A stretch of DNA of 64,000 nt from NCBI GenBank assembly GCA_028339155.1, contig JAOLBK010000004.1, positions 107,066 to 171,065 on the forward strand, written 5' to 3'. The stretch's first letter is position 1; the number at the start of each line of letters is the position of its first letter. The position numbers and the translations under genes were made by a program. The notes beneath the pieces are model-generated. The model ran no database searches, was not told where the DNA came from, and saw nothing but the letters and a program-made list of their open reading frames with translations. Origin of the DNA: Litorivicinus sp. (GTDB lineage: Bacteria > Pseudomonadota > Gammaproteobacteria > Pseudomonadales > Litorivicinaceae). Of the stretch, positions 53,901 to 63,717 are shown one piece after another.

Positions 53901-54881
53901 CTAGCCTCCTATAGATGCAAAATGAGGGGTTGCCCCCGTATCGTGCTCGTGCAGTCCATGTCCGGCAACTTTCAGATCCAGTAATTCACAAATCGTTTCT
54001 TTCAAACGCGACTTATCGGAATCTTTTTGCAAGAATGGTCGCAAGTCATGCCCTCCATCTCCGAATAAACAGAGATGCAATCCTCCCCGAGCGGACACTC
54101 GCAAACGATTACAAGTCGTGCAAAAATCTTTCGAGTAAGGAGCAATCAAACCAACACTGCCAGCCATCTTAGGGTGTTTCCACACGCGGGCTGGCCCACC
54201 AAGTGCATCACGAGGAACCTCGAGCCAACCACCCTCGTCCAGTTTTTTAACTAGCACATCACCTGAGAGGTGATGCTTATCAAAGTAAGGCCTGTTCTCA
54301 CCGGTTTCCATCAATTCAATGAACCGCAAATTCACGCCTTGACCGGCCCACTCAATGAAAGCATCTAATTCTGGATGATTCAGTTCTTTCAATAGCACTG
54401 CATTGACTTTAACCGGCGAAAATCCTATCTGATGACATAGAGCGAGTCCGTCCATCACTTCTTGGAATCGGTTCTTGCCTGTAATCAACTCGAATTTCTC
54501 AGGGGTCAATCCATCAATCGATACATTAATTGATTTAACTCCTGCATCAAGAAAACTCTGTGCCCGCTCTGGAAGCTTGTAACCATTGGTTGTCATTGCG
54601 ACAGTCTCGATACCTGGCGTCTGTGAGACGACTCGAGCTATATCGAGAAAATCCTTTCGTAAAGTTGGCTCTCCACCAGTGAGCCGGACTTTTCGTGTGC
54701 CCAGCTCTGCGAAACCTGCAATAAGACGCCGAATTTCTTCAACGCCCAAAAATCCATCTGGATCACCCTGATATCCATCTGGCAAACAATACGAACATTT
54801 GAAATTACAAACATCCGTGATCGAAAGCCTCAAATAAGGAAAAGATCGACCGAAGCGGTCAGTTACAATTGTATTAGACAT
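53901..54881 (-). CDS. moaA: GTP 3',8-cyclase
   Basis: Radical SAM CNFKCSYC; C-terminal CTTCNRLRVSARGGLHLCLFGD; ends GG. Confidence 0.95.
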   Translation of the reverse strand: MSNTIVTDRFGRSFPYLRLSITDVCNFKCSYCLPDGYQGDPDGFLGVEEIRRLIAGFAELGTRKVRLTGGEPTLRKDFLDIARVVSQTPGIETVAMTTNGYKLPERAQSFLDAGVKSINVSIDGLTPEKFELITGKNRFQEVMDGLALCHQIGFSPVKVNAVLLKELNHPELDAFIEWAGQGVNLRFIELMETGENRPYFDKHHLSGDVLVKKLDEGGWLEVPRDALGGPARVWKHPKMAGSVGLIAPYSKDFCTTCNRLRVSARGGLHLCLFGDGGHDLRPFLQKDSDKSRLKETICELLDLKVAGHGLHEHDTGATPHFASIGG

Positions 54882-54941
54882 AGGCTTTTACTACCACGTC
54901 GACTCGTTGGTTCTAGAATATGTCATAAAGCGTTATATCCG

Positions 54942-56189
54942 TCAAAATATATCGGGTAACCCAGATGGATTTGCAGAATAAAAAGACACGTACTCTCCTT
55001 TCTGCATAGGCCCGACTTGGTCGCTAACAACAATCCAACCATTCATATTCAAGAGCGGCTTGGTCTCAAATGATTCTTGCCCTTCCAATGCACGGACCAC
55101 TGAACCACCCTCCTTTTCTAAAACACACTGCGCTTTCAGAAATACTGTCATTCCTTCTGGCGTATCGACCCCTTTCTCGAGTCTCAATCGCATAGGAGTT
55201 TCCAATGGCTGCTGCTGCATGACTAACAACGCATAATAGACATAAAAACGACAATTAACGGTCGTAGATACTGGGTTTCCAGGAAGTCCAAAGTACAAAG
55301 TACCATTTGGTAGAACTGCAAATAGCAGTGGTTTTCCTGGCTTTTGCGCCACCTTATGAAAGATTATTTTTGCACCAATTGCTTCCAACGCAGGTTTCAC
55401 AAAATCATAGCTGCCCATAGAAACAGCGCCCGAAGAAATCACTAAATCAAGCGAGGCATCCATTGCCTCTCGCAGAAATTCAGTCATAGCATCGAGCGTA
55501 TCGCCCACATGTGCACTTAACGCGACATCGCATCCGTACGAGCGCATTACGGACTCCATAAATGGTCTATTAGAGTCATAAATCTGGCCTGATGCTGGCG
55601 GCGATCCTGTAATATCTACAAGCTCTTCTCCAGTCGAGCAAACGCCGACTCTAGGTTGACGATGGACAACCAACTCCGTCACACCACTTGATGCAAGCGC
55701 CTGAACATGCTCGGGGATAATGCAGCGGCCCGGCGCTAAGACAACATCCCCAGATCGGATGTCAGATCCCTTTGCTCGAATCCAGCTACCCACTTGCGCA
55801 GAAGCCTGCAACTGAATCCGGTCCCCTTCTAAAATCACATCCTCAATCATCACAACTGTCTTGCCCCACGATGGCACAGGCGCACCCGTCATAATCCGCG
55901 CGACCGGGCCTGGCAAACTCTCCGCGTGATCAACATTATCACCCGCTCGAATCTCACCAAATACGTCAAGCCAGTCCCCTGCTTGACAAGCCATCGCTTC
56001 CAATCCCAAGACACAGCCATCACGACCAGAATTATTAAATGGAGGAATCGATAATTTTGAAACAGCAGGTTCGGCGAGAATGCGCCCCACTGCTTTTGCC
56101 AATGGCATACAAACCTGATCGATCGGATGCAACAACGCCTCCGCTTCAATCGCATGCAAGGCTTTTTCCATCGAGATAAACTGGAGCAT
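54942..56189 (-). CDS. moeA: Molybdopterin molybdenumtransferase
   Basis: NNSGRDGCVL, RIMTGAPVPSWGKTVVMIED, SSGAVSMGSYDFVKPAL, FGLPGNPVSTTV. Confidence 0.95.
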   Translation of the reverse strand: MLQFISMEKALHAIEAEALLHPIDQVCMPLAKAVGRILAEPAVSKLSIPPFNNSGRDGCVLGLEAMACQAGDWLDVFGEIRAGDNVDHAESLPGPVARIMTGAPVPSWGKTVVMIEDVILEGDRIQLQASAQVGSWIRAKGSDIRSGDVVLAPGRCIIPEHVQALASSGVTELVVHRQPRVGVCSTGEELVDITGSPPASGQIYDSNRPFMESVMRSYGCDVALSAHVGDTLDAMTEFLREAMDASLDLVISSGAVSMGSYDFVKPALEAIGAKIIFHKVAQKPGKPLLFAVLPNGTLYFGLPGNPVSTTVNCRFYVYYALLVMQQQPLETPMRLRLEKGVDTPEGMTVFLKAQCVLEKEGGSVVRALEGQESFETKPLLNMNGWIVVSDQVGPMQKGEYVSFYSANPSGLPDIF

Positions 56190-56200
56190 GTGGCTTCCTT

Positions 56201-56761
56201 TTAATCTACATTGACCGGCAATGGGTGCGCGAGCTCGACCGAATACCCTTTCTCAACCCACCCATCCGTTCCGGAGGGATACCAATAGACTTTGCTAAAT
56301 CCACCGCCTGCAAGGTGTTGAACAACATTCCAACCCATCCAGCAATCACTGACGCAATAAACGAGTATGGCGTGACCGGCATCACCGCCGGTCGCTGATG
56401 TGGCGGAATCAATTAAATAATTAAGCATGTCATTCGAAGGTCTTCCGTACCCGACATTGGGTAGCCATATACTGCCCGGTATATTCTTCCGCGTTGAATG
56501 CCCTGGCCAGCTTCCGTCCAACTCATCGTACCGAACGTCATTGATGGACAAAACATCTAACAACACCACCGGCATCTGTGAAATCAGATGTCTCACCGCC
56601 TCGGTATCAAGTGTAATCCCGCCCGGAACCGCATCAGGCACTGCATCGGTATAGTAGTGAATTCTAAGCCCGGTCTCAGGATCGAAGTTAGTATCCGTCG
56701 AGTAAGCTTGGTCGCAAATAAAGACAGCCGCAAACGCAGCCATCTTTAATAGACCGAACAT
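56201..56761 (-). CDS. Periplasmic rhodanese-like protein with Cys-x3-Cys-Trp active-site region
   Basis: IPGSIWLPNVGYG, AILVYCVSDCWMGWNVVQHL, GGFSKVYWYPSGTDGW; resembles the PQQ-associated CXXCW family. Confidence 0.8.
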   Translation of the reverse strand: MFGLLKMAAFAAVFICDQAYSTDTNFDPETGLRIHYYTDAVPDAVPGGITLDTEAVRHLISQMPVVLLDVLSINDVRYDELDGSWPGHSTRKNIPGSIWLPNVGYGRPSNDMLNYLIDSATSATGGDAGHAILVYCVSDCWMGWNVVQHLAGGGFSKVYWYPSGTDGWVEKGYSVELAHPLPVNVD

Positions 56762-57069
56762 TACTTGAGGCTGGAGTAATAAGCCCCGATATTGGCCATA
56801 TCTTGATCCGAAAGCGCCGCTGCCATTCCGTACATAATTGCCGCTTGGTAGCCTTTTCGCTCTTGCGTTTTATAAGCCTTTAATGCCCCTACAATATACG
56901 CCGCATTTTGCCCAGCAAGATTTGGATAACTTGGCACCATTGCTTTTCCATTCGCGCCATGACAACCCGAACACATCGCAGCTTTCCCCTTGCCTGCGGC
57001 AACATCTCCCGCAGCCAGAGCACCAGTACTTAGGCAGGCCGCAATCGCAGCAATAATCAGTTTGTTCAT
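56761..57069 (-). CDS. Class I cytochrome c
   Basis: Signal peptide; [11 protein letters not shown] heme site; stop overlaps next start as TAATG. Confidence 0.92.
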   Translation of the reverse strand: MNKLIIAAIAACLSTGALAAGDVAAGKGKAAMCSGCHGANGKAMVPSYPNLAGQNAAYIVGALKAYKTQERKGYQAAIMYGMAAALSDQDMANIGAYYSSLK

Positions 57070-57434
57070 TATTTCACCTTTTGCTCATAAAAAAATACAC
57101 TAGTCAGAATTGGTTACTAACAAGCCTTAGTAACACTTAAGTCTTATTACAAATTCGATAATATTACAACTATCGTCTTGGATCGTTCCTATTATCTAAA
57201 AAATATTTTTCCAGCATCTAGCATATCAATTGGCGATACTTTAATGGCTCGCGCTACAAAAACTAAAGTCCCAGCAATACTTAGTGATACGCAAAATTTC
57301 ACATCACGATTAGGTCGCCATATGATGATGATTCCACTAAAAGCTTAGTTACAAGTGCTACTCGTTAGTATCAAAATACCTTATTTACAAGCCATGAAAA
57401 ATATACCATCAACAGGCCAAGAAAAGGAATAGCA

Positions 57435-58340
57435 GTGAAATTACAAGCTCTCGCATTCATCATAGTTAGTGCTTTGGGTACATCGACTGCGTTCGCACAG
57501 ACTCCTGTGTCTCACAATAAACTAGCAGCCGATTTTTATGCAGCCGACGGTAGTACCGCCATTATGCTGCTTCATGGCACGCTGGCGCACAACCGAATGG
57601 AAATCATTAAAACTGTAGCGAGTCTAGTCGCAGAAGACTACGGTTATCCGGTAATAACACCGAATTTATCATTCGACGATCCGAATAGAATGGGTGAAGC
57701 CATTCGTAATTCGAGCAAGGGCTACACCACACTCACTGCGTGCGATATCGAGCATCGGTACGACTACTTTGACGCTCTTAGGGAGCTTACGAACTGGGTT
57801 GATTACTTAGAAAAAAAGGGCTTTGAGAAAATTATCGTAGCAGGTCACTCTCGAGGTGGACGCCAAGTTTCCGCCTTTTTAGCAGATTCTCCTTCCGATA
57901 AAATTGTCGGCGGCGTACTAATTGCGGCCGGTACAAGCGACCCAGAAAAAAATACTCAGTCGTACTTCAAATCAACTGGGTTGAACCTTCCTGACATTAT
58001 TCAACAAGCGAAAGCAATGGATCCGAGTGATCTCCTTCAGGTTCCTAAATTTATCTACTGCGATAATCCCAAAGTAACAGCTCGAACATTTATTTCTGAA
58101 TATGAATCAGACGTGCGCCATAATACGTTGTTTAACTTAGAAAAAATTAATATGCCGATATTAATCATCGGTGGCTCTGAAGATACAGTAGTCCCTGACA
58201 TCAAAAACATATTCAGTGAGATTACAAAAAAAGATAATGTGTCACTGCAAATGATCGATGGAGCAGATCATTTTTTTCGTGACTTGTATGCGGACGACAT
58301 AGCAGCCGCCATAGCTGACATGGTTGAATCGATTAAATGA
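57435..58340 (+). CDS. Secreted alpha/beta hydrolase
   Basis: Signal peptide; MLLHGTLAHNR, VAGHSRGGRQVSAF, GADHFF. Confidence 0.85.
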   Translation: MKLQALAFIIVSALGTSTAFAQTPVSHNKLAADFYAADGSTAIMLLHGTLAHNRMEIIKTVASLVAEDYGYPVITPNLSFDDPNRMGEAIRNSSKGYTTLTACDIEHRYDYFDALRELTNWVDYLEKKGFEKIIVAGHSRGGRQVSAFLADSPSDKIVGGVLIAAGTSDPEKNTQSYFKSTGLNLPDIIQQAKAMDPSDLLQVPKFIYCDNPKVTARTFISEYESDVRHNTLFNLEKINMPILIIGGSEDTVVPDIKNIFSEITKKDNVSLQMIDGADHFFRDLYADDIAAAIADMVESIK

Positions 58341-58771
58341 CGCGAATCTTAGTTGCAATTTTAGCCTGCAGTGTCTGGTTAAAATCGCATGGATCATCAC
58401 TACACGAGCCTAATTTTGAGACTCAAAATTCGCGTCACTGGGTCATCACAGTAACTCAGCCTGGCTGCCGTTACTGCGAGCGCCTAGAGCAAGAGGTTTT
58501 GCAGCCATTGAGGGCGTCTCAACTCTTCGATTCGAAAGTTCGTTTCACGACAGTCAGCATCGCAACCGGAGTGCGCATCAAAGACTTCAATGGAAAAATA
58601 ATAGACAGCATTGACTTCGCCTCGAGATACAGCGAAGCCGGAACACCAACGGTTCTATTCTTGAACTCCCAGGGTGCCATTTTGGCCGAGCCCATCTTTG
58701 GGCTACCAGATGCGATCGACTACTACGCGTACTACTTAGAAGAAACCATTCGTAGTCTGCCTCAGCCGTAA
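58337..58771 (+). CDS. Thioredoxin-fold protein (SoxW-like)
   Basis: TQPGCRYCERLEQEVLQPL; GTPTVLFLNSQG; ATGA overlap with upstream gene. Confidence 0.75.
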   Translation: MTRILVAILACSVWLKSHGSSLHEPNFETQNSRHWVITVTQPGCRYCERLEQEVLQPLRASQLFDSKVRFTTVSIATGVRIKDFNGKIIDSIDFASRYSEAGTPTVLFLNSQGAILAEPIFGLPDAIDYYAYYLEETIRSLPQP

Positions 58772-58775
58772 ATCA

Positions 58776-59930
58776 TCACGAAGCGACGAATTCAAGACGC
58801 TCAAAAAACCAATACATGCCAATCAGCGAAATCACGATGGACCCAGGAATAACAACCATCCGCCGATACCGCCTTGAATAACGAAACCAAACGGCGATGC
58901 ACACATAAGCCGCTAGAAAAATCGCAATCTGGCCAAATTCAACGCCAACATTAAACCAAATTAACGCCCAAACATATAAATCAGCTGGCAGACCAAACTC
59001 AGCCAACACGGATGCAAACCCAAGGCCATGGATCAGTCCGAAGCCAAATATTACGGGAAGTCTGAAACGACTCATCTGTTCAGAATAGATGTTTTCAACC
59101 GCGATGTAAGCGATCGATAATGCGATCATCGGCTCGACAATCTGGGCCGGAAGATTGACCCATCCAAGAACCCCAAGTGACAGTGTGATCGAGTGAGCAA
59201 TCGTGAACATCGAAACCTGTACAAGCAAAGTCTTGAGGCTTACCGAGGCTAAGAAGATGCCAAGAATAAACAAGATATGATCAAATCCCTTCGGGAGAAT
59301 ATGCACAAACCCTGCTTCAATATATGTCTGCATCACCTTAAAAAAGGTCGGTTTGGTGAACACTTCCATTAGAGAGAACGGCTCTGAAGGCCTATCCTCG
59401 CGGATCCATTGATGCGGCGACCAATGCCATTTTTGAGCATCAATATCTACCTGCCGAACACGCACGACTTGATCACTAAAACGGTTCGGAAAATACCAGA
59501 TTAATGCCTGAGTCTCTCGGGGCAATATTCCCTCGAGAACGATGATGCTAGTCCTTGGTACTTTAGTATAACCAGGGGATGGTATTTTGATTTTCGAAAT
59601 AGAAAGATCAACCAACCGGGTGTCTCCGGACAAGGCTACACTACTTAAAAACTGGTTCTTAAAGCCAGAAAATTCTTTTTCTAAGGATTCAGCGGAAAGA
59701 ATTCTTAGCCGATCATATACTTCAGAATTTGGAGATTCGACGGTATTCGCGAAACGCCCATTAATTCCACTTAAAAGTGCTTCAAGACTAGTACGAATTT
59801 CTATTTGAACCTTTTCATCGGTGTAAACACTGATTTCGACCAAAGCAGGCTTCACAACATCCGCTGAAACTGTTAAACATAAGCTTATAACTATCAAGAA
59901 TAATGAAAGTTTACCAAGTCTTTTTTTCAA
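58776..59930 (-). CDS. HupE/UreJ family membrane protein
   Basis: GFVHILPKGFDHILFILGIFLAS, FTIAHSITLSLGVL, FGFGLIHGLGFASVL. Confidence 0.85.
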   Translation of the reverse strand: MKKRLGKLSLFLIVISLCLTVSADVVKPALVEISVYTDEKVQIEIRTSLEALLSGINGRFANTVESPNSEVYDRLRILSAESLEKEFSGFKNQFLSSVALSGDTRLVDLSISKIKIPSPGYTKVPRTSIIVLEGILPRETQALIWYFPNRFSDQVVRVRQVDIDAQKWHWSPHQWIREDRPSEPFSLMEVFTKPTFFKVMQTYIEAGFVHILPKGFDHILFILGIFLASVSLKTLLVQVSMFTIAHSITLSLGVLGWVNLPAQIVEPMIALSIAYIAVENIYSEQMSRFRLPVIFGFGLIHGLGFASVLAEFGLPADLYVWALIWFNVGVEFGQIAIFLAAYVCIAVWFRYSRRYRRMVVIPGSIVISLIGMYWFFERLEFVAS

Positions 59931-60025
59931 TAGATTTACACTGACGATAAATAATAGAATTCAAAATGCTACCAGTTCTTTGAGTGGTTAATCCGAATTC
60001 TCGTAAAAACATATAAAGGAGCATC

Positions 60026-61936
60026 ATGAGCACCATAAAACGCCGCCAATTTCTTAAAATATTGGCAACGGCACTGGCTGCCGGATCGCTACCGGGATTC
60101 TATGCGGCCCGCTCTAAAGCTAATAGCAAAATTCCGCCAGAGTTTTATGACTGTCCGATGCAGGGAGATGCTCGAATCCTTCATCTAACTGATGTTCACG
60201 GCCAACTACTTCCCGTTTACTTTCGGGAACCAAACGTAAATATCGGTATTGGTGATGCTTTTGGCCGTCCGCCACATATCGTAGGCCAGGGCTTACTTAA
60301 TCAGACCGGGCTCGAAAAAAATTCCGCAGAAGCTTACGCGTATACCTACCTCAACTTCATCCAAGCCGCGCAAACGTATGGAAAAACTGGTGGTTTCGCG
60401 CACATTAAAACACTACTCAATCAACTCCGAGAGCAAGCTGGAGGCATAGAAAAAACCCTCACAATTGATGGTGGCGATCTCTGGCAAGGGTCTGCGACTT
60501 CGCTCTGGACGCGCGGGATTGACATGGTCGAAGCGTCTAACATACTGGGCATCGACGTCATGGTGGGTCATTGGGAATTCACCTATCGTGAAGAAGAAGT
60601 CCTTTCAAATATAGCCCTCTTTAAGGGTGACTTTATCGGACAAAATGTTCGCATTATGGAGGACTCCTTATTCGGTGATGAATATCCAGCATTGGTTGAG
60701 CGATTCGATGGACGAGGACTCTTTGATGAAGATTCAGGCCATGCCTTCCAGCCCTACGTTTTAAAAGAGATCAACGGGGCACGGATTGCTGTCGTCGGCC
60801 AAGCATTCCCTAGAACAGGGAATGCGAACCCAAAAGAATTCTTCCCTGATTGGTCTTTTGGTCTGCGCGAGGACGATATGGCAGAACTTGTCGAGCAAAT
60901 TCGTGGTGATGAACAACCCGACGCAGTAGTGCTGTTGTCCCATAACGGAATGGATGTTGACATCAAAATGGCCGAACGGGTTCCAGGACTAAACGCCGTT
61001 TTTGGGGGCCATACTCACGACGGCATTCCTGTGCCAATTAAAGTTAAGAATGTTGCAGGCCACGAATGCTGGGTCACGAATGCAGGAAGTAATGGAAAAT
61101 TTATTGGGGCCATGGACCTTGATATTGAGGGCGGCTCAATCAAAAATCTACATTACAAAATGTTTCCCGTAATCTCTGATTGGCTCGAGGCCGACCAAGA
61201 AATGGCATCATTCATTTCCCAGATGCGGCAAACAATTTATGATGAAAATATTGTTGAATCGCGTCGCCAAAATACGCGTTTCAATCCAAAATGGGTCGGT
61301 AAAACATTCGAGACTATTTTATCCGAAAAACTGGCCAAGGCGGACCGACTGTTATACCGCCGCGGCAATTTCATGGGGACCTGGGACCAGGTTATTTGTA
61401 ATGCGTTGCGTTGGGAATACAACTCTGACATTGCCTTATCGGCTGGAGTTCGTTGGGGAACAACAACGCTTGAGGGCGATTGGTTCACCATGGATGATGT
61501 GATGTCACAAGTCGCAACTACCTACTCAGAGACTTATGTAATAGACATGACTGGAAAGCAGATAATAGAAATGCTTGAGGGCGTTGCAGACAACTTATTT
61601 GACCCCGATCCTTACCTACAGTCTGGTGGTGACATGGTTCGGGTTGGTGGCCTCGATTACACTATTGCACCAAAAAATGGTTTGGGGAAACGAATCTTGG
61701 ATGCTCGACTTGATAGCAACGAGTTAATCGATCCTGAGAGGACTTATACGGTATCTGGTTGGGCAACGGTAAACCGAACACCCGATGGTCGCCTTGTCTG
61801 GGAAATCGTTCGGGACTACGTATTAGAGAAAAAAGGGCCAGACGAGATCTTGCGACTTAGCAAGATCAATCACCCAAAGGTCGTTGGAATGAGCGAAAAT
61901 CCAGGAATGGCTGATTACCCAGGCTCTTCTAGCTGA
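60026..61936 (+). CDS. soxB: Thiosulfohydrolase SoxB
   Basis: Tat-type signal RRQFLKILATALAAG; LTDVHGQLLPVYFREP; VMVGHWEFTYREEEV; FGGHTHDGIP. Confidence 0.95.
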   Translation: MSTIKRRQFLKILATALAAGSLPGFYAARSKANSKIPPEFYDCPMQGDARILHLTDVHGQLLPVYFREPNVNIGIGDAFGRPPHIVGQGLLNQTGLEKNSAEAYAYTYLNFIQAAQTYGKTGGFAHIKTLLNQLREQAGGIEKTLTIDGGDLWQGSATSLWTRGIDMVEASNILGIDVMVGHWEFTYREEEVLSNIALFKGDFIGQNVRIMEDSLFGDEYPALVERFDGRGLFDEDSGHAFQPYVLKEINGARIAVVGQAFPRTGNANPKEFFPDWSFGLREDDMAELVEQIRGDEQPDAVVLLSHNGMDVDIKMAERVPGLNAVFGGHTHDGIPVPIKVKNVAGHECWVTNAGSNGKFIGAMDLDIEGGSIKNLHYKMFPVISDWLEADQEMASFISQMRQTIYDENIVESRRQNTRFNPKWVGKTFETILSEKLAKADRLLYRRGNFMGTWDQVICNALRWEYNSDIALSAGVRWGTTTLEGDWFTMDDVMSQVATTYSETYVIDMTGKQIIEMLEGVADNLFDPDPYLQSGGDMVRVGGLDYTIAPKNGLGKRILDARLDSNELIDPERTYTVSGWATVNRTPDGRLVWEIVRDYVLEKKGPDEILRLSKINHPKVVGMSENPGMADYPGSSS

Positions 61937-62222
61937 GCACAGCTGCTTATTTTCGGGAAAGAGGCTGACTGTTAAAAAGATCAGTTAACTATTTGGAGCC
62001 AAACTTTGATCCTGACAATAAATTAGGCACTCGCTCTATCGCCCCCTCCGCTTTAATTTCTTTAAATACATCAGTGAGTGACATTTTACCTTTGCGAACA
62101 GTGCGCACTTGCAGATATGGAGATAGTGAATGCGGCTCAAATTGCTGCAGATGTTCCGCAATATAATACGACTGAGCTCTTTATGATGGAACTCAGTCGC
62201 TACAATCAGTGATAGCGAGGCT

Positions 62223-62531
62223 CTATTTCGGCACTCGCATTTGCCAAGTTTCAGACTCAATCTTTGCCTGTAATTTAGTAGCCGCTACAAGCTTCATCGC
62301 CTTTGCTGCAAGCCCTTCTGCCTCCGAAAAGTTTCCTTTATCAAAAGCTTTTTTTGCTGCCTTGATGGCACTGGCCGTTACCGTCCACTGATATGATGTT
62401 TCTTTCGCAACTTGCTTATATGCAGCATTTGCCCCATCTATTGCTTTTTTTGCACTTATATTCGAAGCCCCAAAAGCAACGGACGAGCATAGAGCGACGG
62501 ACACAGCAATAATTCTCAATCCATTCTTCAT
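62223..62531 (-). CDS. soxK: SoxXA-binding protein SoxK-like
   Basis: 102 aa, signal peptide, helical A/K-rich ...YQWTVTASAIKAAKKAFDKGNFSEAEGLAAKAMKL...ESETWQ; adjacent to soxA. Confidence 0.75.
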   Translation of the reverse strand: MKNGLRIIAVSVALCSSVAFGASNISAKKAIDGANAAYKQVAKETSYQWTVTASAIKAAKKAFDKGNFSEAEGLAAKAMKLVAATKLQAKIESETWQMRVPK

Positions 62532-62542
62532 AATATCAGTCC

Positions 62543-63379
62543 TTACTTCCGAGCCGCGGGTCCGTTAAATTCGAGACCGTTCGACATATAACTAACGAAA
62601 TACTCAAGATTACTGTACTCGGAACCCTGAGCCTTATACGGGGTTGCTCGAATATTTTTATGGCAGCCACCAAAACGACGGTGCAATGTCCCCATCTCTT
62701 GCCACTTAGACCTGAAAACTGGCCAGCTTGTAGCATGCCCAAAGCCAGGAGACGTAGTATCTGCACGATAAAGCGCACCTGCTGTGTACATATGACAGTC
62801 GGCACATGCAAAATTCAATTGTCCCCGCTTCGTATAAAAATGCTCTTTTCCATCTTCATAGGCAGCCAAAGCACGCGCATCATCTGATGGGATGACTACA
62901 TTTACTTTTTGACCTCTTGAATTGAATGACATATATGCAGAAACATCTGCAATCTTCCCCTTCTTCAGACGGTAAGGCCTCTCAGCGTTGGCTACGCGAC
63001 ACTCATTAATGGCTCGCTCCATGGTCACAACCATTCCACGCGCTTTATCCCAGTGTGGATATTTTTCACGCACAGCACCGTTGCTTCCAAAGCAATCTGC
63101 CAATGACTTCCCATTCACAAATTTTGAGTGGAACAACTTTTCACCGGCCTCAACTGACAGCTCGTACGGAGGGAATTCTTCGATCGATTGCCATTGCTCA
63201 CGAGCCGAAGGAAGTATTGAATACACCCCATTTTGGAAATCATTCACCGGCGTGTCCGGGAAACGATTCTCATAAAAATTCTGGAAAGCTTTACGGTCTT
63301 CCTCAGGACCAGCGATCGTAGCCGCTGATAAAGAAAGTCCAAGCAACCCAAAAGCAAGATATTGAATAATAGTTTTCAT
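62543..63379 (-). CDS. soxA: SoxA (c-type cytochrome, SoxXA complex)
   Basis: Heme site FACADCHMYTAGA; active Cys region RRFGGCHKNIRATPYKAQGSEYSNLEYFVSYMSNGL. Confidence 0.94.
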   Translation of the reverse strand: MKTIIQYLAFGLLGLSLSAATIAGPEEDRKAFQNFYENRFPDTPVNDFQNGVYSILPSAREQWQSIEEFPPYELSVEAGEKLFHSKFVNGKSLADCFGSNGAVREKYPHWDKARGMVVTMERAINECRVANAERPYRLKKGKIADVSAYMSFNSRGQKVNVVIPSDDARALAAYEDGKEHFYTKRGQLNFACADCHMYTAGALYRADTTSPGFGHATSWPVFRSKWQEMGTLHRRFGGCHKNIRATPYKAQGSEYSNLEYFVSYMSNGLEFNGPAARK

Positions 63380-63399
63380 TGCCTTGTCTCCAATCGTCA

Positions 63400-63705
63400 T
63401 TATTTCACTGTGGTTTCGGCAGAATCTGTTTTGCCTACGCTGTCTTTCCATGAAATTCTAAGTACATCACCTTTCTTACCTGTATATGCAAATGCTAAGT
63501 AGGGGTCTTTCGAAATTGAGGTATTAAACGCCACCGCAAATACCTGCTTACCATTTGCTTCAGCAACGACGTCCTGGATCCAATGCTCAGGAATCTTTTT
63601 TCCGCTTTTGTCCTTGCGAAGGCCAGTTTCCATTGGATGCTTCATAAGCGACTTCACGCTAACCAAACCATCCCGCTCTTTTGCTTTGATACGAATTGTA
63701 GACAT
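63400..63705 (-). CDS. soxZ: Thiosulfate oxidation carrier complex protein SoxZ
   Basis: IRIKAKERDGLVSVKSLMKHPMETGLRKDKSGKKIPEHWIQDV. Confidence 0.95.
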   Translation of the reverse strand: MSTIRIKAKERDGLVSVKSLMKHPMETGLRKDKSGKKIPEHWIQDVVAEANGKQVFAVAFNTSISKDPYLAFAYTGKKGDVLRISWKDSVGKTDSAETTVK

Positions 63706-63717
63706 ATTAATCTCCTA

